Shown here: positions 32,326 to 32,938 of the stretch, piece after piece
Layout of the letters: every line of letters begins with the position of its first letter
How positions within the stretch are numbered: position 1 is the first letter of the stretch
Assembly: GCF_019247615.1 (NCBI RefSeq)
Contig: NZ_JAFBAT010000091.1
Coordinates: 1-32,938 of the forward strand
Source: Mycobacterium sp.
GTDB lineage: Bacteria; Actinomycetota; Actinomycetes; Mycobacteriales; Mycobacteriaceae
DNA length: 32,938 bases
Direction of reading: 5' to 3'
Position numbers and translations under genes: made by a program
Notes under the pieces: model-generated
What the model saw: the letters and a program-made list of their open reading frames with translations, nothing else
Told to the model about the DNA's origin: nothing
Databases searched by the model: none

Positions 32326-32490
32326 CTAGGCGCCCTTGCGGATCACGGCGTCGGCGGCGGCCCGCATGCGGTCCGACAGTTGAAGCAGGGCGTGTTCGCC
32401 AACTCCGTGGGGCACCGTGTAGGCCAGTTGCCGTAACTCGAGCGCGCAGTCGCGCAACTCCTGGCGGAGGCAGGTCTCACGGGTGGGCAT
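32326..32490 (-). CDS. Small helical protein, 54 aa
   Basis: From ATG 32490 to TAG 32326 the frame encodes 54 residues (MPTRETCLRQELRDCALELR then QLAYTVPHGVGEHALLQLSD, RMRAAADAVIRKGA). An SD GGGAAG lies 8 nt upstream. The composition predicts two amphipathic helices around a PHGVG turn, unlike a random antisense frame in such GC-rich DNA. It is convergent with the ABC transporter. No family recognised. Confidence 0.6.
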   Translation of the reverse strand: MPTRETCLRQELRDCALELRQLAYTVPHGVGEHALLQLSDRMRAAADAVIRKGA

Positions 32491-32679
32491 GACTCGATCT
32501 TCCCAGCCTGACCGCGCGACCGCGATGGGGGCGAAGCGTATTTACGGGAGATTGACAGTGTTTTTACATCCGAGCGCCCATGCGGCAGCCCCGCGTGACG
32601 CTCGGGTTCCTCGGCTATGACGCCGAGTGCGGGATCGGCTAACCCAGTTATCCTGGCGCGCTTGATGTTTCGTCACAGC

Positions 32680-32938
32680 CTAGGACGGTTCGGCGGGCGC
32701 CTCGCCGAACCGGGCCAGCACAAGTGTGCCACCAACCGCGACGACAAATCCTGCGACAACCAACCAGCCGAGGCCGTCGCGAGCGGTGTCACCCAGCCAC
32801 ACCACGCCGACGATGGCCGGCGCGATCGTTTCGCCGACAACCATCGCGGCCACTGTCGTGGTCACCGATCCGCGGTGCAACGCGGATGTCAGCAAGAGAA
32901 ATCCTGCGGCCCCGCCGCCGGCGGCCGCATACAGAGCG
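32680..32938 (-). CDS. EamA/DMT-family transporter, C-terminal fragment (truncated by window edge)
   Basis: The frame is open to the right edge (first whole codon at 32937), so the start lies outside. The visible 85 residues contain three hydrophobic stretches: ALYAAAGGGAAGFLLLTSALHRG, TVAAMVVGETIAPAIVGVVWLGD and GWLVVAGFVVAVGGTLVLARFGEAPAEPS. The motif with ETIAPAIVGVVWLGD-(x)n-GxxLVVAGFxxAVGGTLVLAR is the terminal helix pair of the drug/metabolite transporter (EamA) fold. Substrate unknown. About 190 bp upstream of the 54-residue gene on the same strand are empty of recognisable genes. Confidence 0.8.
   Translation of the reverse strand, partial: ALYAAAGGGAAGFLLLTSALHRGSVTTTVAAMVVGETIAPAIVGVVWLGDTARDGLGWLVVAGFVVAVGGTLVLARFGEAPAEPS

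Noticed and set aside
1..32938. CRISPR arrays, tRNA or rRNA genes, transposases, phage integrases
   Set aside because: No regularly spaced direct repeats, no tRNA-like cloverleaf that I could recognise and no transposase or integrase motif was found by reading; short RNAs could still be missed.

Overview
The window reads as chromosomal DNA of a Mycobacterium, probably a non-tuberculous species. The base composition is GC-rich, and several proteins closely resemble families typical of the genus as I remember them: a PknE-type Ser/Thr kinase with an extracellular CPPC thioredoxin-like domain, an Rv1747-type double-FHA ABC transporter, an Rv1636-type universal stress protein, a secreted DUF732 protein and an F420-family PPOX protein. 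I see no tRNA, rRNA, CRISPR array or insertion sequence. Both edges cut through genes: a membrane protein on the left and a DMT-type transporter on the right.

Layout. 1-6.8 kb: end of a multi-spanning membrane protein, a convergent FAD oxidoreductase, small hypothetical genes, a Pro/Thr-rich lipoprotein, a 0.58 kb non-coding stretch with two DosR-like motifs, then a universal stress protein and a 3-hydroxybutyrate dehydrogenase, and two small secreted proteins on the minus strand. 7.0-12.2 kb: a tight plus-strand operon of an AsnO-type amidotransferase, an Ngs-type GNAT/ATP-grasp ligase (overlapping by four bases) and an MFS transporter. This looks like a pathway for the osmolyte N-acetylglutaminylglutamine amide with a transporter as third gene. 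12.3-21.4 kb: mixed membrane and signalling genes, with pknE, a SRPBCC protein, an APC permease/flavin reductase pair, a remnant of a low-molecular-weight phosphatase/arsenate reductase, an NDH-2-like oxidoreductase, DUF1003, and a DUF2510-TM2 protein.

21.4-28.3 kb looks catabolic. A translationally coupled pair resembles HsaD (C-C bond hydrolase) and HsaA (flavin-dependent hydroxylase) of steroid ring degradation, but no extradiol dioxygenase is present. Divergent from it are an F420/PPOX protein, a molybdopterin oxidoreductase preceded by a perfect 9-bp-arm palindrome, a tautomerase, a Gln-rich membrane protein and a minus-strand SDR. 28.4-32.9 kb: an HSL-type esterase broken by a single-base frameshift in a G tract, the Rv1747-type transporter without an adjacent pknF, a terminator hairpin, a 54-residue minus-strand gene and the truncated DMT transporter.

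All family assignments come from reading motifs and remembered homologues. No database search or alignment was run.
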